64,000 nt of DNA, taken from NCBI GenBank assembly GCA_020632695.1, contig JACKFB010000019.1, positions 29,948 through 93,947 of the forward strand, in the 5' to 3' direction. Position 1 is the stretch's first letter, and the number at the start of each line of letters is the position of its first letter. The notes beneath the pieces were generated by a model. It made no database searches. It saw only the letters and a program-made list of their open reading frames with translations, and was not told the origin of the DNA. The position numbers and the translations under genes are program-made. This stretch comes from Deltaproteobacteria bacterium (GTDB lineage: Bacteria; Myxococcota_A; UBA9042; PHBI01; JACKFB01). Shown here piece by piece: positions 7,628 through 16,437 of this stretch.

Positions 7628-10120
7628 ATGGCGCTCCTCTTCGGTGACAAGAAGACCCCCCTGCAGCGCCTCAAGCGCGGCGACTTCAAGACGCAGGACG
7701 AGCTGCGCGAGTTGATGTCCGCGGTCGCCGAGGACCCGGGGCTGCGCATCCAGGACTTCCTCTGGGCGCTGACCGATCCGCGTCGTGACCTGCGCAGCCT
7801 GGCACATCAGCTCATCATCGCGCGCAATCTGCCCGGCACCTTCCAGGCGATCCTCCGCGAGGCGACCACGCAGCCCGACGGCCCCGAGCGCCGGCTGCTG
7901 GTCGGCCTCCTGCCCCGGGTTCGCGACCCGCAGGCCCTCGACGTGCTGACGCACGCCATGGAGAAGACCAAGGGCGAGCTTCGCCTGGTCGCGTCCGAGG
8001 TGATGCTCAGCTACCCGCTGGACCAGATCCACGCCTACGTCGCGCGCTTCCTGCGGCTGGGCGACGAGGAGCTGCGCCTGCGCGCCCTCGCCAAGCTGTC
8101 CGACGACCTCAAGGAGGGCGCGCACATCGATGGCGGTCTGCGGAAGATCGTCAACCAGCTCTGCGTGGATCCCAGCGATCGGGTCCGCCTGCGGGCCTTC
8201 CAGGTGCTGGCCAAGGACCCGGACTCCGACTTCATCCGGCTCATCCTGGACCGGCTGCGCCACGAGCGCTTCACGATCAAGCAGCAGCTCATCCGCATCC
8301 TCGAGACCACGACCGTGGGGCAGGACAGCGGCATCCTCGACGAGCTGATCCCGCTGCTCGGCGAGGGCGACGACCTCATCCGCAACGCCGCGCTCAAGAT
8401 CGCCACCCGCGCCGGCGACCCGGGCGAGGTGATCCGGCGCATCATCCTGTACTCGAAGACGCTGATGGGGTGGATGCGTGAGCGCATCCATCAGACGATC
8501 GCCGAGTTCGGCGACCAGCTCCTCGACCCCATCATCGAGCTGATGGGGCATCGCGACCCGGGGATCCGGTCGAGCGCGCTGCTCTTCGCGGTCAACCACG
8601 ACAGCCCGCGCCTCATCGCCCCCATCGTGCGGCTGCTCGACGACCAGGACTGGTGGACGCGCGTCGTGGCGATGGACGCCCTGGGCCGCCTCAAGGCCGT
8701 GCCCGCGGTCGAGCCGCTCATCCACGCCCTGGCGGATCCCGACGTGCGCTGGTCGGCCGTCGAGGCCCTGGCCAGCATCGGCGACCCGCGCGCGCTGCCG
8801 GCGATCGCCAAGCTGCTCGGCGACCCGGCCACCGAGGTGCGCATCGAGGTGATCAACGCGCTGGAGATCTTCAACGACCCTCGCGGGCTCAAGCTGCTGC
8901 AGCAGGTACTCCAGCGCGACTCGGAGCTGGAGGTGCGCGAGCGGGCGATGGAGGCCTTCAAGAAGATCAGCGCGGCGAACGCCATCGAGATCGACGAGGC
9001 CGGCCTGAAGGCGGATCTGGCGATCACCTCGGGCACGGACAAGCAGATCGATCGCCTGCTGGTCCAGACGCGCAAGATGGGGGCCTCGGACTTCCATCTG
9101 TCGCCGGGCACGCCCGCGGCGGTGAGGCGCAACGGTGAGCTGGTGCAGCTGGGCGAGCGGATCTTCACCGCCCAGGAGACCGGCGGGCTGATCCGGGAGA
9201 TGCTCAACGACCACCAGCGCGAGAGCGTCGGCACCATGCGGCAGCTCGACTTCTGCTACGACATCCGCGGCGCGGGTCGCTACCGCACCAACGTCTACGA
9301 GGAGCGCCGCGGGACGGGCGCCGTGTTCCGGGTCATCCCCAACGAGGTCCCGACCTTCGAGTCCACGGGGCTCCCCGACCAGCTCACCGACATCGCCGCC
9401 CTGCACCAGGGCCTGGTCATCGTGTCGGGGTCGGCCGGCTCGGGGAAGACGACCACCCTGGCGGCGCTGGTCAACCTCATCAACGAGTCGAGGCGCCTGC
9501 ACATCATCACGCTGGAAGACCCCATCGAGTACGTGCACCCCTACAAGAACTCGCTGATCAACCAGCGCGAGGTGGGCACGCACACCCGCGGCTTCCCCGA
9601 AGCCTTGCGCGCGGCCCTGCGCGAGGACCCGGACGTCATCGTGGTGGGCGAGATGCGCGACGCCGAGACCATGCGTCTGGCGATCACCGCGGCCGAGACG
9701 GGGCACCTGGTCATCGGCACCATGCACACGACATCGGCGCCCAAGTGCGTCACGCGCCTGGTCGACTCCTTCGCGCCGCGCGAGCAGGCGCAGATCCGCA
9801 TCATGCTCAGCGAGACCCTGAAGCTGGTGGTGAACCAGGCGCTGCTGCCGCGGGCCGACGGCCAGGGCCAGGTGGGCAACTTCGAGGTGCTCATGGTGAC
9901 GCCGGCGCTGTCGAACCTGATCCGCGAGAACAAGATGACGCTCATCCCGTCGCTGATGACCATCGGCAAGAAGATCGGGATGCGGCCCTTCGACGACGGC
10001 CTGATGGAGCTGGTGAAGGCCAAGCTCGTCACCCCGGAGGTCGCCTACCAGCGGGCCCGCTCCAAGGACGACTTCGAGCCGCTGGTGAGCGCGTCCTTCC
10101 TGGAGGGCATCGATGCCTGA
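7628..10120 (+). CDS. HEAT-repeat protein fused to a PilT/PilU-type ATPase
   Basis: An 830-residue fusion. Residues about 20-450 are helical HEAT-like repeats (repeated DP.....R..A..AL units), a protein-binding solenoid. Residues about 465-825 are a complete PilT/PilU secretion-ATPase core: Walker A GSAGSGKT (about 600), Asp box TLEDPIEYVH, Walker B VIVVGEMRD, His box GTMHTTSA and the retraction-type motif ALSNLIREN. PilT relatives are usually near 350-380 residues and power pilus retraction at the inner-membrane base. The HEAT arm may dock the motor on another machine (inference). Its last 8 bases overlap the next gene, a second PilT, so both motors are made together. The promoter predicts a leaderless start. 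Confidence 0.9.
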   Translation: MALLFGDKKTPLQRLKRGDFKTQDELRELMSAVAEDPGLRIQDFLWALTDPRRDLRSLAHQLIIARNLPGTFQAILREATTQPDGPERRLLVGLLPRVRDPQALDVLTHAMEKTKGELRLVASEVMLSYPLDQIHAYVARFLRLGDEELRLRALAKLSDDLKEGAHIDGGLRKIVNQLCVDPSDRVRLRAFQVLAKDPDSDFIRLILDRLRHERFTIKQQLIRILETTTVGQDSGILDELIPLLGEGDDLIRNAALKIATRAGDPGEVIRRIILYSKTLMGWMRERIHQTIAEFGDQLLDPIIELMGHRDPGIRSSALLFAVNHDSPRLIAPIVRLLDDQDWWTRVVAMDALGRLKAVPAVEPLIHALADPDVRWSAVEALASIGDPRALPAIAKLLGDPATEVRIEVINALEIFNDPRGLKLLQQVLQRDSELEVRERAMEAFKKISAANAIEIDEAGLKADLAITSGTDKQIDRLLVQTRKMGASDFHLSPGTPAAVRRNGELVQLGERIFTAQETGGLIREMLNDHQRESVGTMRQLDFCYDIRGAGRYRTNVYEERRGTGAVFRVIPNEVPTFESTGLPDQLTDIAALHQGLVIVSGSAGSGKTTTLAALVNLINESRRLHIITLEDPIEYVHPYKNSLINQREVGTHTRGFPEALRAALREDPDVIVVGEMRDAETMRLAITAAETGHLVIGTMHTTSAPKCVTRLVDSFAPREQAQIRIMLSETLKLVVNQALLPRADGQGQVGNFEVLMVTPALSNLIRENKMTLIPSLMTIGKKIGMRPFDDGLMELVKAKLVTPEVAYQRARSKDDFEPLVSASFLEGIDA

Positions 10121-11273
10121 GCCGACCACGCGCCGGACCGAGGGCTACACCCACCGCATCGACCGCTTCCTCCACCTGATGCATGACTCGGGCGCCAGCG
10201 ACCTGCACTTCGCCGTCGGCAACCCGCCGATGCTGCGCCTGCACGGCCGCATGGAGCCCATCCGCTACCGGACCCTCAGCCCGCGCGACTTCGATGGCTA
10301 CATCGCGCAGATCACGCCGCCGGAGCTCTGGAAGGTGTTCCAGGAGACCGGCGACATGGACTTCGCCTACGAGGTCGAGGGCCTGGCCCGCTTCCGCGTG
10401 AACATCTTCCGCCAGCACCGGGGCTCCGGGGCGGTGTTCCGGCAGATCCCGACGCAGATCCTCACCATCGAGCAGCTCGGGCTCCCCGAGGTGGTCTACC
10501 GCTTCGCCCGCTTCGAGCGCGGCCTGGTGCTGGTCACCGGCCCCACGGGCTCGGGCAAGTCCACGACGATGGCGGCCATCACCGACGAGATCAACGAGCG
10601 CCGCAAGGCCCACATCATCACGATCGAGGACCCGATCGAGTTCGTGCACCCGGGCAAGACCTCGATCATCACCCAGCGCGAGGTGGGCACCAACGCGACC
10701 TCGTTCGCGTCGGCGCTGCACGCGGCCATGCGCGAGGACCCCGACGTGGTGCTGGTCGGCGAGATGCGCGACCTCGAGACGATCACCGCCGCGCTGCAGG
10801 CCGCGGAGACGGGGCTGCTGGTCTTCGGCACCCTGCACACCAACTCGGCCGGCAAGGCCGTGGACCGCATCATCAACGCCTTCCCGGCCGATGAGCAGCC
10901 CAACATCCGCTCGGTGCTGGCGGACACCCTGCGCGGCGTGCTGGCGCAGCAGCTCGTCCGTCGGAAGGGCGGCGGACGCTTCGCCGCGCTGGAGGTGCTC
11001 TTCGGCTCGCCCGCGCTGGGGACCCTCATCCGGGAAGGCAAGACGCACCACCTGACGAACTACATCCAGATGGGCAAGGCGCAGGGCATGCGCGCCATGG
11101 ACGACGCGCTCATGGAGGCCGTCCACAGCGGGATGGTCGAGATGCTGGACGCCTACGACAAGTCCATCGACAAGAAGGACTTCCGCGCGCGCCTGCGCAA
11201 GGAGTTCGGCTTCGCGGTGCCGGGCGGCGACGACGAGGCCGAGGCGATGATGGCGATGGGCGAGACCGCGTGA
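10113..11273 (+). CDS. PilT-type twitching motility ATPase
   Basis: A 386-residue PilT-family hexameric ATPase, expected to drive depolymerisation of a type IV pilus. The N-terminal domain has the typical ASDLHFAVGNPPMLRLHG segment. The core carries Walker A TGPTGSGKST (about 143-152), TIEDPIEFVH, Walker B VVLVGEMRD, the His box GTLHTNSA and ALGTLIREGK, a variant of the conserved AIRNLIREGK. The C-terminal 25 residues are acidic and Met-rich. ATG 10113 overlaps the HEAT-PilT gene by 8 bases, and its stop overlaps the ABC gene by 4. No pilin, PilB, PilC or secretin genes lie nearby, so it works with parts encoded elsewhere or in a different process. Confidence 0.93.
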   Translation: MPEPTTRRTEGYTHRIDRFLHLMHDSGASDLHFAVGNPPMLRLHGRMEPIRYRTLSPRDFDGYIAQITPPELWKVFQETGDMDFAYEVEGLARFRVNIFRQHRGSGAVFRQIPTQILTIEQLGLPEVVYRFARFERGLVLVTGPTGSGKSTTMAAITDEINERRKAHIITIEDPIEFVHPGKTSIITQREVGTNATSFASALHAAMREDPDVVLVGEMRDLETITAALQAAETGLLVFGTLHTNSAGKAVDRIINAFPADEQPNIRSVLADTLRGVLAQQLVRRKGGGRFAALEVLFGSPALGTLIREGKTHHLTNYIQMGKAQGMRAMDDALMEAVHSGMVEMLDAYDKSIDKKDFRARLRKEFGFAVPGGDDEAEAMMAMGETA

Positions 11274-12943
11274 CCGAGCCGGCGCCCGAACGCACGAACT
11301 ACCTCCTCCCCGGCGTCGAGCGTTGGCCCGCGGACCCGGACAAGCCGGTCATCCGCCTGCGCGGCGTGGTGAAGGGCTTCGAGGACAAGATCGTGCTCGA
11401 TGGGGTGGATCTCGACATCCCCACCGGGTTGACCACCGTGATCTGCGGTCAGTCGGGCTCGGGCAAGAGCGTGCTGCTGAAGCTGATGAACGGGCTGCTG
11501 CTGCCCGACGAGGGGGTCGTCGAGCTCTTCGGCCTGGACACGCGCCAGCTCGACTCGCAGCAGCTCGTGGCCGTGCGAAAGCGCGTCAGCATGATGTTCC
11601 AGAGTTACGCGCTGATGGACTCCTTCACCGTGCAGGAGAACATCGCCTTCCCCATCTACGAGAACACGTCGATGCGCTGGGAGGAGATCTCGCCGTTGGT
11701 GCGCGAGCTGCTGGAGCTGCTCGATCTCGCCGACGCCGGGCAGAAGATGCCGAGCGAGCTGTCGGGTGGCATGAAGAAGCGCGTGAGCCTGGCTCGTGCG
11801 GTGGTCTCCAACCCGGAGGTCGTGCTCTTCGACGAGCCGACCACGGGCCTGGATCCGGTGATGATCGAGTTCGTCGACGACATGATCGTCAAGACGCGCG
11901 AGCGCTACGGCATCACCTCGGTGGTGATCAGCCACGACATGACCTCCACGCTGCGGCTGGCCGACCGGATCGCCATGCTCGACGGCGGCCACATCGTGGC
12001 CTACGGCTCGGTCGACGAGGTGCTGGCCAGCGACGCCCCCATCGTGAAGGTGTTCTTCGAGGGCGCCGACCGGGTGCGTGGCCTCGCCGGGGGCGCGGCG
12101 GGCGGTCCGCCAGCGCCGGCCGAGCCCGACCCGTCGGTCCTGACCGACGCCGAGGCGGCGGTGCCGGCCGATGAGGAGCCCGCGGTCGAGCTCGTCGACG
12201 TGCACAAGAGCTTCGGCGAGCACAAGGTGCTGACCGGGGTCAGCATCCGCATCCCGAAGAACGCGATCACGGTGCTCATCGGCGGCTCGGGCAGCGGCAA
12301 GTCCGTCATCATGAAGCACGTCATCGGGCTCTTCCGCCCCGACTCCGGCGTGGTGAAGGTGTTCGGCCAGGACCTGGCCAGCCTGGACTCGGACGGGATG
12401 CTGCAGCTGCGCACCCGCTTCGGGATGCTCTTCCAGGGGGCCGCGCTCCTGGACTCGCTGAGCGTGCGCGAGAACGTGTCGTTTCCGCTGTGGGAGCGCG
12501 GGATGAAGCACTCCGACGTGCGTCGCGAGGCCGACGCGATCATGGAGCAGCTCCAGATCGCCGACATCGGCGGCCGCTACCCGTCGGCGATCTCCAACGG
12601 CCAGCGCAAGCGCGTGGGGCTGGCCCGCGCCATCGTCACCAAGCCGGAGATCATGATCTACGACGAGCCGACCACCGGCCAGGACCCGGTGATGACGCGC
12701 TACGTCGACGACATGATCGTCGAGGCCCAGGAGCTCTTCGACATCACCTCGCTGGTGGTCAGCCACGACATGGCGTCCGCCTTCCGCATCGGCGACCGCG
12801 TCGCCATGCTCCACCGCGGCGAGATCCGCGCCTACGGCACCCCCGCCGAGGTGCGGGCCAACCCCGATCCCTGGGTGCGCCGCTTCATCTACGCCGGCAC
12901 CCCCGAGGGCGAGCGCGCCTCGGAGGAGCTGGGCCTGGTGTGA
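11270..12943 (+). CDS. Tandem fusion of two MlaF-like ABC ATPase domains
   Basis: A 557-residue protein made of two complete ABC ATPase domains of the MlaF/MkL lipid-transport type. The first (about 25-265) has Walker A GQSGSGKS (about 59), signature LSGGMKKR and VLFDEPTTGLDP. After a Pro/Ala-rich linker (about 270-300) the second has GGSGSGKS (about 336), a changed signature ISNGQRKR (about 440) and MIYDEPTTGQDP. H-loops are present in both. MlaF normally is a single domain that dimerises under the MlaE permease; here both halves are in one chain and no mlaE or mlaD gene follows. GTG 11270 overlaps the pilT stop by 4 bases. Confidence 0.93.
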   Translation: MTEPAPERTNYLLPGVERWPADPDKPVIRLRGVVKGFEDKIVLDGVDLDIPTGLTTVICGQSGSGKSVLLKLMNGLLLPDEGVVELFGLDTRQLDSQQLVAVRKRVSMMFQSYALMDSFTVQENIAFPIYENTSMRWEEISPLVRELLELLDLADAGQKMPSELSGGMKKRVSLARAVVSNPEVVLFDEPTTGLDPVMIEFVDDMIVKTRERYGITSVVISHDMTSTLRLADRIAMLDGGHIVAYGSVDEVLASDAPIVKVFFEGADRVRGLAGGAAGGPPAPAEPDPSVLTDAEAAVPADEEPAVELVDVHKSFGEHKVLTGVSIRIPKNAITVLIGGSGSGKSVIMKHVIGLFRPDSGVVKVFGQDLASLDSDGMLQLRTRFGMLFQGAALLDSLSVRENVSFPLWERGMKHSDVRREADAIMEQLQIADIGGRYPSAISNGQRKRVGLARAIVTKPEIMIYDEPTTGQDPVMTRYVDDMIVEAQELFDITSLVVSHDMASAFRIGDRVAMLHRGEIRAYGTPAEVRANPDPWVRRFIYAGTPEGERASEELGLV

Positions 12944-14433
12944 CGGACACCCGTCTGCGGGCGACCCCTGCGGTCGGCGGTCTGGCGCTCTTCGCCGCCT
13001 TGTTCGCGTGGTGCCTCCGCCCGGCCTGGGGCATCGACATCTTCTTCCACGTGGCCATCGGTCGCGAGATCCTCGCTCACGGCGTCCCGACCACCGACGT
13101 CTTCTCGGCGGCCCACCCCGACGCGGCCTGGGCGCCCTTCCAGCTGGGCTACGAGCTGCTGGTGGCCCTGCTCGACCGCGCCGGAGGCCTCGACCTGCTG
13201 CGGGTCTTCCACGCCGGCGTCTTCGCTACCGCGCTGACCTGGCTGGCCGTACGCGCCCGCCGCGCCACGGGCAGCGTCGCCGCCGCAGCGCTCATCCTCG
13301 CGCTGACGCTGCTGCTCTTCGACGAGCGCCTGCGCATGCGGCCGCACGCCCTCAACCTGCTCTTCGAGGTCGCCGTGCTGCTCCCGTTTGCCGCCGGGAG
13401 CTGGCGCCTGGACCCCGGCCGCGCACGCCTGGTCGTGTTCGCCACCGCCGTCCTCTGGAGCTTCGTGCACGCCATGGGCGCCCTCTGGCTGCTCGCGGTG
13501 GTGGGCACCGTCCTGGTGGCGGGACCTGGCGCGACCGACCGCCGATACGCGGCGACCACCCTGGCCCTCGCGTCGGCCGGCGTCCTGCTCGCCCCGGGCG
13601 CGGCGGCCGGCATCGCCCACGTCCTCAGCATCCAGGACCGCTGGCTCCCCTTCGTCCCGGAGCTGCAGCCCTCCTGGACCTGGTTCCGGCTGTGGCAGGA
13701 CGGCGGCGGCGCCTACGCCCTGCTCGCTGGCCTGCTCCCCTGGCTGGGCCCGCTCGCGGTGGTGCTGGCGCTGGCCACCCGACCGCCACCGGCGCGCCGT
13801 CCGACCTTGCTGGCCGCTGCCGGCCTGGCCCTGGGCGCCGTGCTGCTGGTCCGTCTCAGCTACTACGCGGCCTTCGTGCTCGTCCTCCTGGCCCCCGAGC
13901 TGCGCACGCTCACCCGCCGCCTGTGGCGCCCGCGCCTGTGGGCGCTCGCCCTCTCGTTGGCGCTGCTCTCCGTCCTCGCCGCCCACGTCCTGCCGCGCTG
14001 GGCCTCGACCAACCCGTGGACCACCACCCTGAGCCCCGGCCTCTTCCCGGTCGCCGAGGCCCGCGTGCTGGACCGCGCCGGCATCCGCGCCCGCATCTGG
14101 AACGAGACCGACTGGGGCGGCTACCTCCTCTACGTCCTCCACCCCGGGGCGACCGTGGCCAGCGACGGGCGCATCACCTTCGCCCCCGACGTCGCCGAGC
14201 TGCTGCGCGCCGACGAGCACCCCTCCCGCCGACTGGCCGTCGCCGAGGCGGCGTACCAGCGCTACGGCATCGACCTGATGGTGCGGCGGCGCGGCGCCCT
14301 GCCCGAGAGCCCGCAATGGGAGCTGCTGCTGCGCGGGCCGACCGCCGACGTCTGGTCTCGCCGCGGCCCGCTGAGCGAGTCCCGCAAGTCCGCGATCTCA
14401 CGCGTTCTCGAGAGCACAGCCGCCGGCTCTTGA
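12940..14433 (+). CDS. Polytopic membrane protein, GT-C glycosyltransferase-like
   Basis: GTG 12940 overlaps the stop of the ABC gene by 4 bases and gives 497 residues. The frame is open further upstream but that part lies inside the ABC gene. About ten hydrophobic helices are visible. A first-loop motif (DIFFHVAIGREILAHG then VPTTDVFS) resembles the acidic first loop of GT-C enzymes that use polyprenyl-phosphate sugars. The C-terminal 110 residues are soluble and include WNETDWGGYLLY and ASDGRITF, seen in uncharacterised relatives of that group. The coupling to two PilT motors and a lipid-type ATPase is unusual. The catalytic role is inferred from topology only. Confidence 0.8.
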   Translation: MTDTRLRATPAVGGLALFAALFAWCLRPAWGIDIFFHVAIGREILAHGVPTTDVFSAAHPDAAWAPFQLGYELLVALLDRAGGLDLLRVFHAGVFATALTWLAVRARRATGSVAAAALILALTLLLFDERLRMRPHALNLLFEVAVLLPFAAGSWRLDPGRARLVVFATAVLWSFVHAMGALWLLAVVGTVLVAGPGATDRRYAATTLALASAGVLLAPGAAAGIAHVLSIQDRWLPFVPELQPSWTWFRLWQDGGGAYALLAGLLPWLGPLAVVLALATRPPPARRPTLLAAAGLALGAVLLVRLSYYAAFVLVLLAPELRTLTRRLWRPRLWALALSLALLSVLAAHVLPRWASTNPWTTTLSPGLFPVAEARVLDRAGIRARIWNETDWGGYLLYVLHPGATVASDGRITFAPDVAELLRADEHPSRRLAVAEAAYQRYGIDLMVRRRGALPESPQWELLLRGPTADVWSRRGPLSESRKSAISRVLESTAAGS

Positions 14434-14456
14434 CCGCGCCGGTTCGTGCTTATCCT
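14430..14456 (+). promoter_or_regulatory. Candidate promoter of the hsp20 pair
   Basis: TTGACC (14430-14435), a 15-base spacer and TATCCT (14451-14456). Transcription would begin near 14463 and give a leader of about 130 bases, long for this window. The spacer is shorter than ideal. Confidence 0.4.
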
Positions 14457-14553
14457 CCCCCCGTCGTGGCGACCCCGACCCTGCGGATCGAGGTCGACCC
14501 GACGCGCGGCGGACTTCGAACCCGCCCCCATCGACCTTCGGCGCCCCGTCTTC

Positions 14554-14596
14554 GGCGCAGGCCGCGGTGCGCCGCCAGCCTCCACAGGAGTACGCC
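14554..14596 (+). promoter_or_regulatory. Possible RNA thermometer in the hsp20 leader
   Basis: Two hairpins precede the ATG. GGCGCA (14554-14559) pairs with TGCGCC (14568-14573). CTCC (14580-14583) can pair with GGAG of the ribosome binding site (14587-14590) across a 3-base loop. Hiding of the binding site upstream of a small heat shock gene is how ROSE-type thermosensors work, but no ROSE consensus is evident. Confidence 0.3.
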
Positions 14597-15031
14597 ATGT
14601 TCATGCCCTGGAACGACTTCGATCGCACGCTGGCCGTCGTCGACGCGATGCGCCGGCGCATGGATCGCGCCTTCAGCGACCTGGCCGTGTCCGACGTCAC
14701 CCGCTCGGGTGACACCGCCCAGGCCTCGCTCCACGACGTCGGCACCGAGCTGGTGCTGTCGGTCGACGTGCCCGGCTACAAGGAGGACGACCTCGATCTG
14801 AGCGTCCACCGCGATGTCCTGACCCTGAAGGGCCAGCGGCAGCTCGAGGCACCGGAGGGCTACCGCGCCCACCGCGTCGAGCGGCGCAGCCAGACCTTCG
14901 CCCGCAGCTTCAAGCTCAGCGCCCCGGTGGACGCAGAGAAGACCCAGGCGAAGCTCCAGAACGGCGTGCTGACGGTCCGCATGACCAAGTCCGCCGAAGC
15001 CCAACCCCGCCGGATCTCGGTCAAGGCCTGA
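14597..15031 (+). CDS. Hsp20 small heat shock protein
   Basis: A 144-residue alpha-crystallin-type holdase that binds unfolding proteins without ATP. The crystallin domain spans about residues 40-135, with LSVDVPGYKEDDLDLSVH at its start, the RSFKLSAPVD strand and NGVLTVRM near the end, a G-V-L form of the usual A-x-x-x-N-G-V-L motif. ATG 14597 is preferred over the upstream ATG at 14567 because AGGAG sits 6 bases before it. The short N-terminal arm starts FMPWNDFDR. A second Hsp20 gene follows 34 bases downstream, so two subunits of different sequence are made from one transcript. Confidence 0.93.
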   Translation: MFMPWNDFDRTLAVVDAMRRRMDRAFSDLAVSDVTRSGDTAQASLHDVGTELVLSVDVPGYKEDDLDLSVHRDVLTLKGQRQLEAPEGYRAHRVERRSQTFARSFKLSAPVDAEKTQAKLQNGVLTVRMTKSAEAQPRRISVKA

Positions 15032-15065
15032 CCCACCGGCACACGCACCCAAGGAGGAACCCGAC

Positions 15066-15458
15066 ATGCTCACGACCCATCCCAACCCGAGCCCGCAGCG
15101 CAAGGACGACGGCATGGAGCAGACCCGCGAGCGGCCGACGGTGGCGCCGCTGGTGGACGTCTACGAGAACGACTCGGAGCTGCTGCTCATCGCCGAGCTC
15201 GCCGGTGCGACCCGCGAGTCGGTCGACCTGAACCTGGAAGAGGGCGCGCTCACCCTGAGCGCCACGCGCGAGCGCACGGTCGAGGGCGCGATCCTCGGCG
15301 ACGAGATCGGTGACGCCGACTACCGGCGCAGCTTCCGGCTGCCCCGGGGTCTGGACCTGGAGAACGTCTCCGCCGAGCTCGACCACGGCACGCTGCGCAT
15401 CCATCTGCCCAAGGCCAAGGAGTTCCAGCCCCGGCAGATCGCGATCACGTCGGCGTGA
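15066..15458 (+). CDS. Second Hsp20 small heat shock protein
   Basis: A 130-residue alpha-crystallin protein translated from ATG 15066 behind a strong AAGGAGG site. Residues about 25-125 form the crystallin domain: PLVDVYENDSELLLIAELAG, then YRRSFRLPRGLDLENVSAEL and HGTLRIHLPK, again the G-x-L end motif. It is clearly diverged from its neighbour, so the two may form mixed oligomers, as in other bacteria with paired Hsp20 genes. Its last 14 bases overlap the 3' end of the convergent radical SAM gene. Confidence 0.93.
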   Translation: MLTTHPNPSPQRKDDGMEQTRERPTVAPLVDVYENDSELLLIAELAGATRESVDLNLEEGALTLSATRERTVEGAILGDEIGDADYRRSFRLPRGLDLENVSAELDHGTLRIHLPKAKEFQPRQIAITSA

Positions 15459-16371
15459 CTCCGGGCACCGCGGGCGCCGCGCCGCCATGGACGCGGACCG
15501 GCGCCCGCGTGTGCTGCCTCAACCGAGCGGCGATGCCCTCGAGCGCCTCCAGCGAGAGCGCGGTGCACGCCGGCTCGGCCGGGCGCCGCGCCACGGTGTA
15601 GACCTGCACCTCGCGCAGGGTCCCCGCCGCCTCGATGGCCACGACGCGCTCGATCCAGGCGTCGATCTCCGCGTCCGGCGGCGGCTGGCCCTCCCAGGCG
15701 AAGAAGAGGGACTGTAGCGTCAGGGGCCGCTCGGCCGCCGTGAGCGCCAGGTTCCGCAGCACCCGTCGGAAGGGCACGCGCGTCCTGGCCACCTTGGCGT
15801 AGAAGGCCTCGGTGCCGGCGTCCAGCTTCGCCCACACCTCGCCCCGCGCGCCGTCCATCAGGGCGAGGCCGCGACGCACCCGCGCGTGGTGCAGGCACGC
15901 CGCGTCGGTGATGAGGACGATCTTGACCTCGTCCAGGCCGCGGGCGGCCTTCAGGCGCACCAGCTCCGCCACCACCGCCTCGAAGTGGGGCGAGGTCGTC
16001 GGCTCGCCGTCGCCGGAGAGCGCGAAGTCCTCGAGGCGGCGATGGGACTGCGGCGTGCTGGCGAAGCGCGGTTGCTGCCAGAGCCGCCCCGACGCCAGGG
16101 CGTCGAGCATCTCGACCAGCTCGGCCGCCAGGACGTCGCGATCCACCTCCGTCACCTGGGGCGCCACCCGGCGATCCACCTGGCAGTAGACGCAGTCGAA
16201 GTTGCAGATCTTGTCGGGGTTCAGGTTCACGCCGATCGACAGGCCGCCGGCGCGCCGGCTGATGACCGGGTAGACGTAGCGGAACGTGTCGAAGCGCCGC
16301 CGGTGGTCGAAGAAGGCCGGCACGGCGGGGGTGGCGGCCGGTGCGGCGGGCGGCTGGTTCTCGGTCTTCAT
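15445..16371 (-). CDS. Radical SAM protein
   Basis: A radical SAM enzyme of about 308 residues. The cluster motif is CNFDCVYCQ (CxxxCxxC), preceded by YVYPVISRRAGGLSIGVNLNPDK; further on are FALSGDGEPTTSPHF, the usual GGE-like SAM-binding segment in the form SGDGEP, and KIVLITDA. This layout resembles the cytosolic group annotated as wyosine-base-related or MoaA-like proteins of unknown substrate. ATG 16371 is chosen over the open extension to 16464 because a TTGAAG-N17-TATGGG promoter ends 9 bases before it. It is divergent from lgt and its 3' end overlaps the second hsp20. Confidence 0.88.
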   Translation of the reverse strand: MKTENQPPAAPAATPAVPAFFDHRRRFDTFRYVYPVISRRAGGLSIGVNLNPDKICNFDCVYCQVDRRVAPQVTEVDRDVLAAELVEMLDALASGRLWQQPRFASTPQSHRRLEDFALSGDGEPTTSPHFEAVVAELVRLKAARGLDEVKIVLITDAACLHHARVRRGLALMDGARGEVWAKLDAGTEAFYAKVARTRVPFRRVLRNLALTAAERPLTLQSLFFAWEGQPPPDAEIDAWIERVVAIEAAGTLREVQVYTVARRPAEPACTALSLEALEGIAARLRQHTRAPVRVHGGAAPAVPGVTPT

Positions 16372-16380
16372 CGCCTGGAC

Positions 16381-16409
16381 CCCATAGCCGGCTCGCGGCT
16401 CCGCTTCAA
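16381..16409 (-). promoter_or_regulatory. Candidate promoter of the radical SAM gene, leaderless type
   Basis: On the minus strand TTGAAG (16409-16404), a 17-base spacer and TATGGG (16386-16381), ending 9 bases before ATG 16371. No ribosome binding site is apparent. Confidence 0.4.
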
Positions 16410-16437
16410 GCCGGTGCGGAGCATGACCGCAGGCGCT

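Noticed and set aside
7343..10129. A 928-residue minus-strand reading frame opposite dus and the HEAT-PilT gene
   Set aside because: It is antisense to two well-recognised proteins, has no ribosome site and its translation is His/Asp/Arg/Gly-rich low complexity, as expected in a GC-rich genome.
14466..14596. A leaderless GTG-started small gene in the hsp20 leader
   Set aside because: The frame runs into hsp20 out of phase and encodes Arg/Pro-rich low-complexity sequence.
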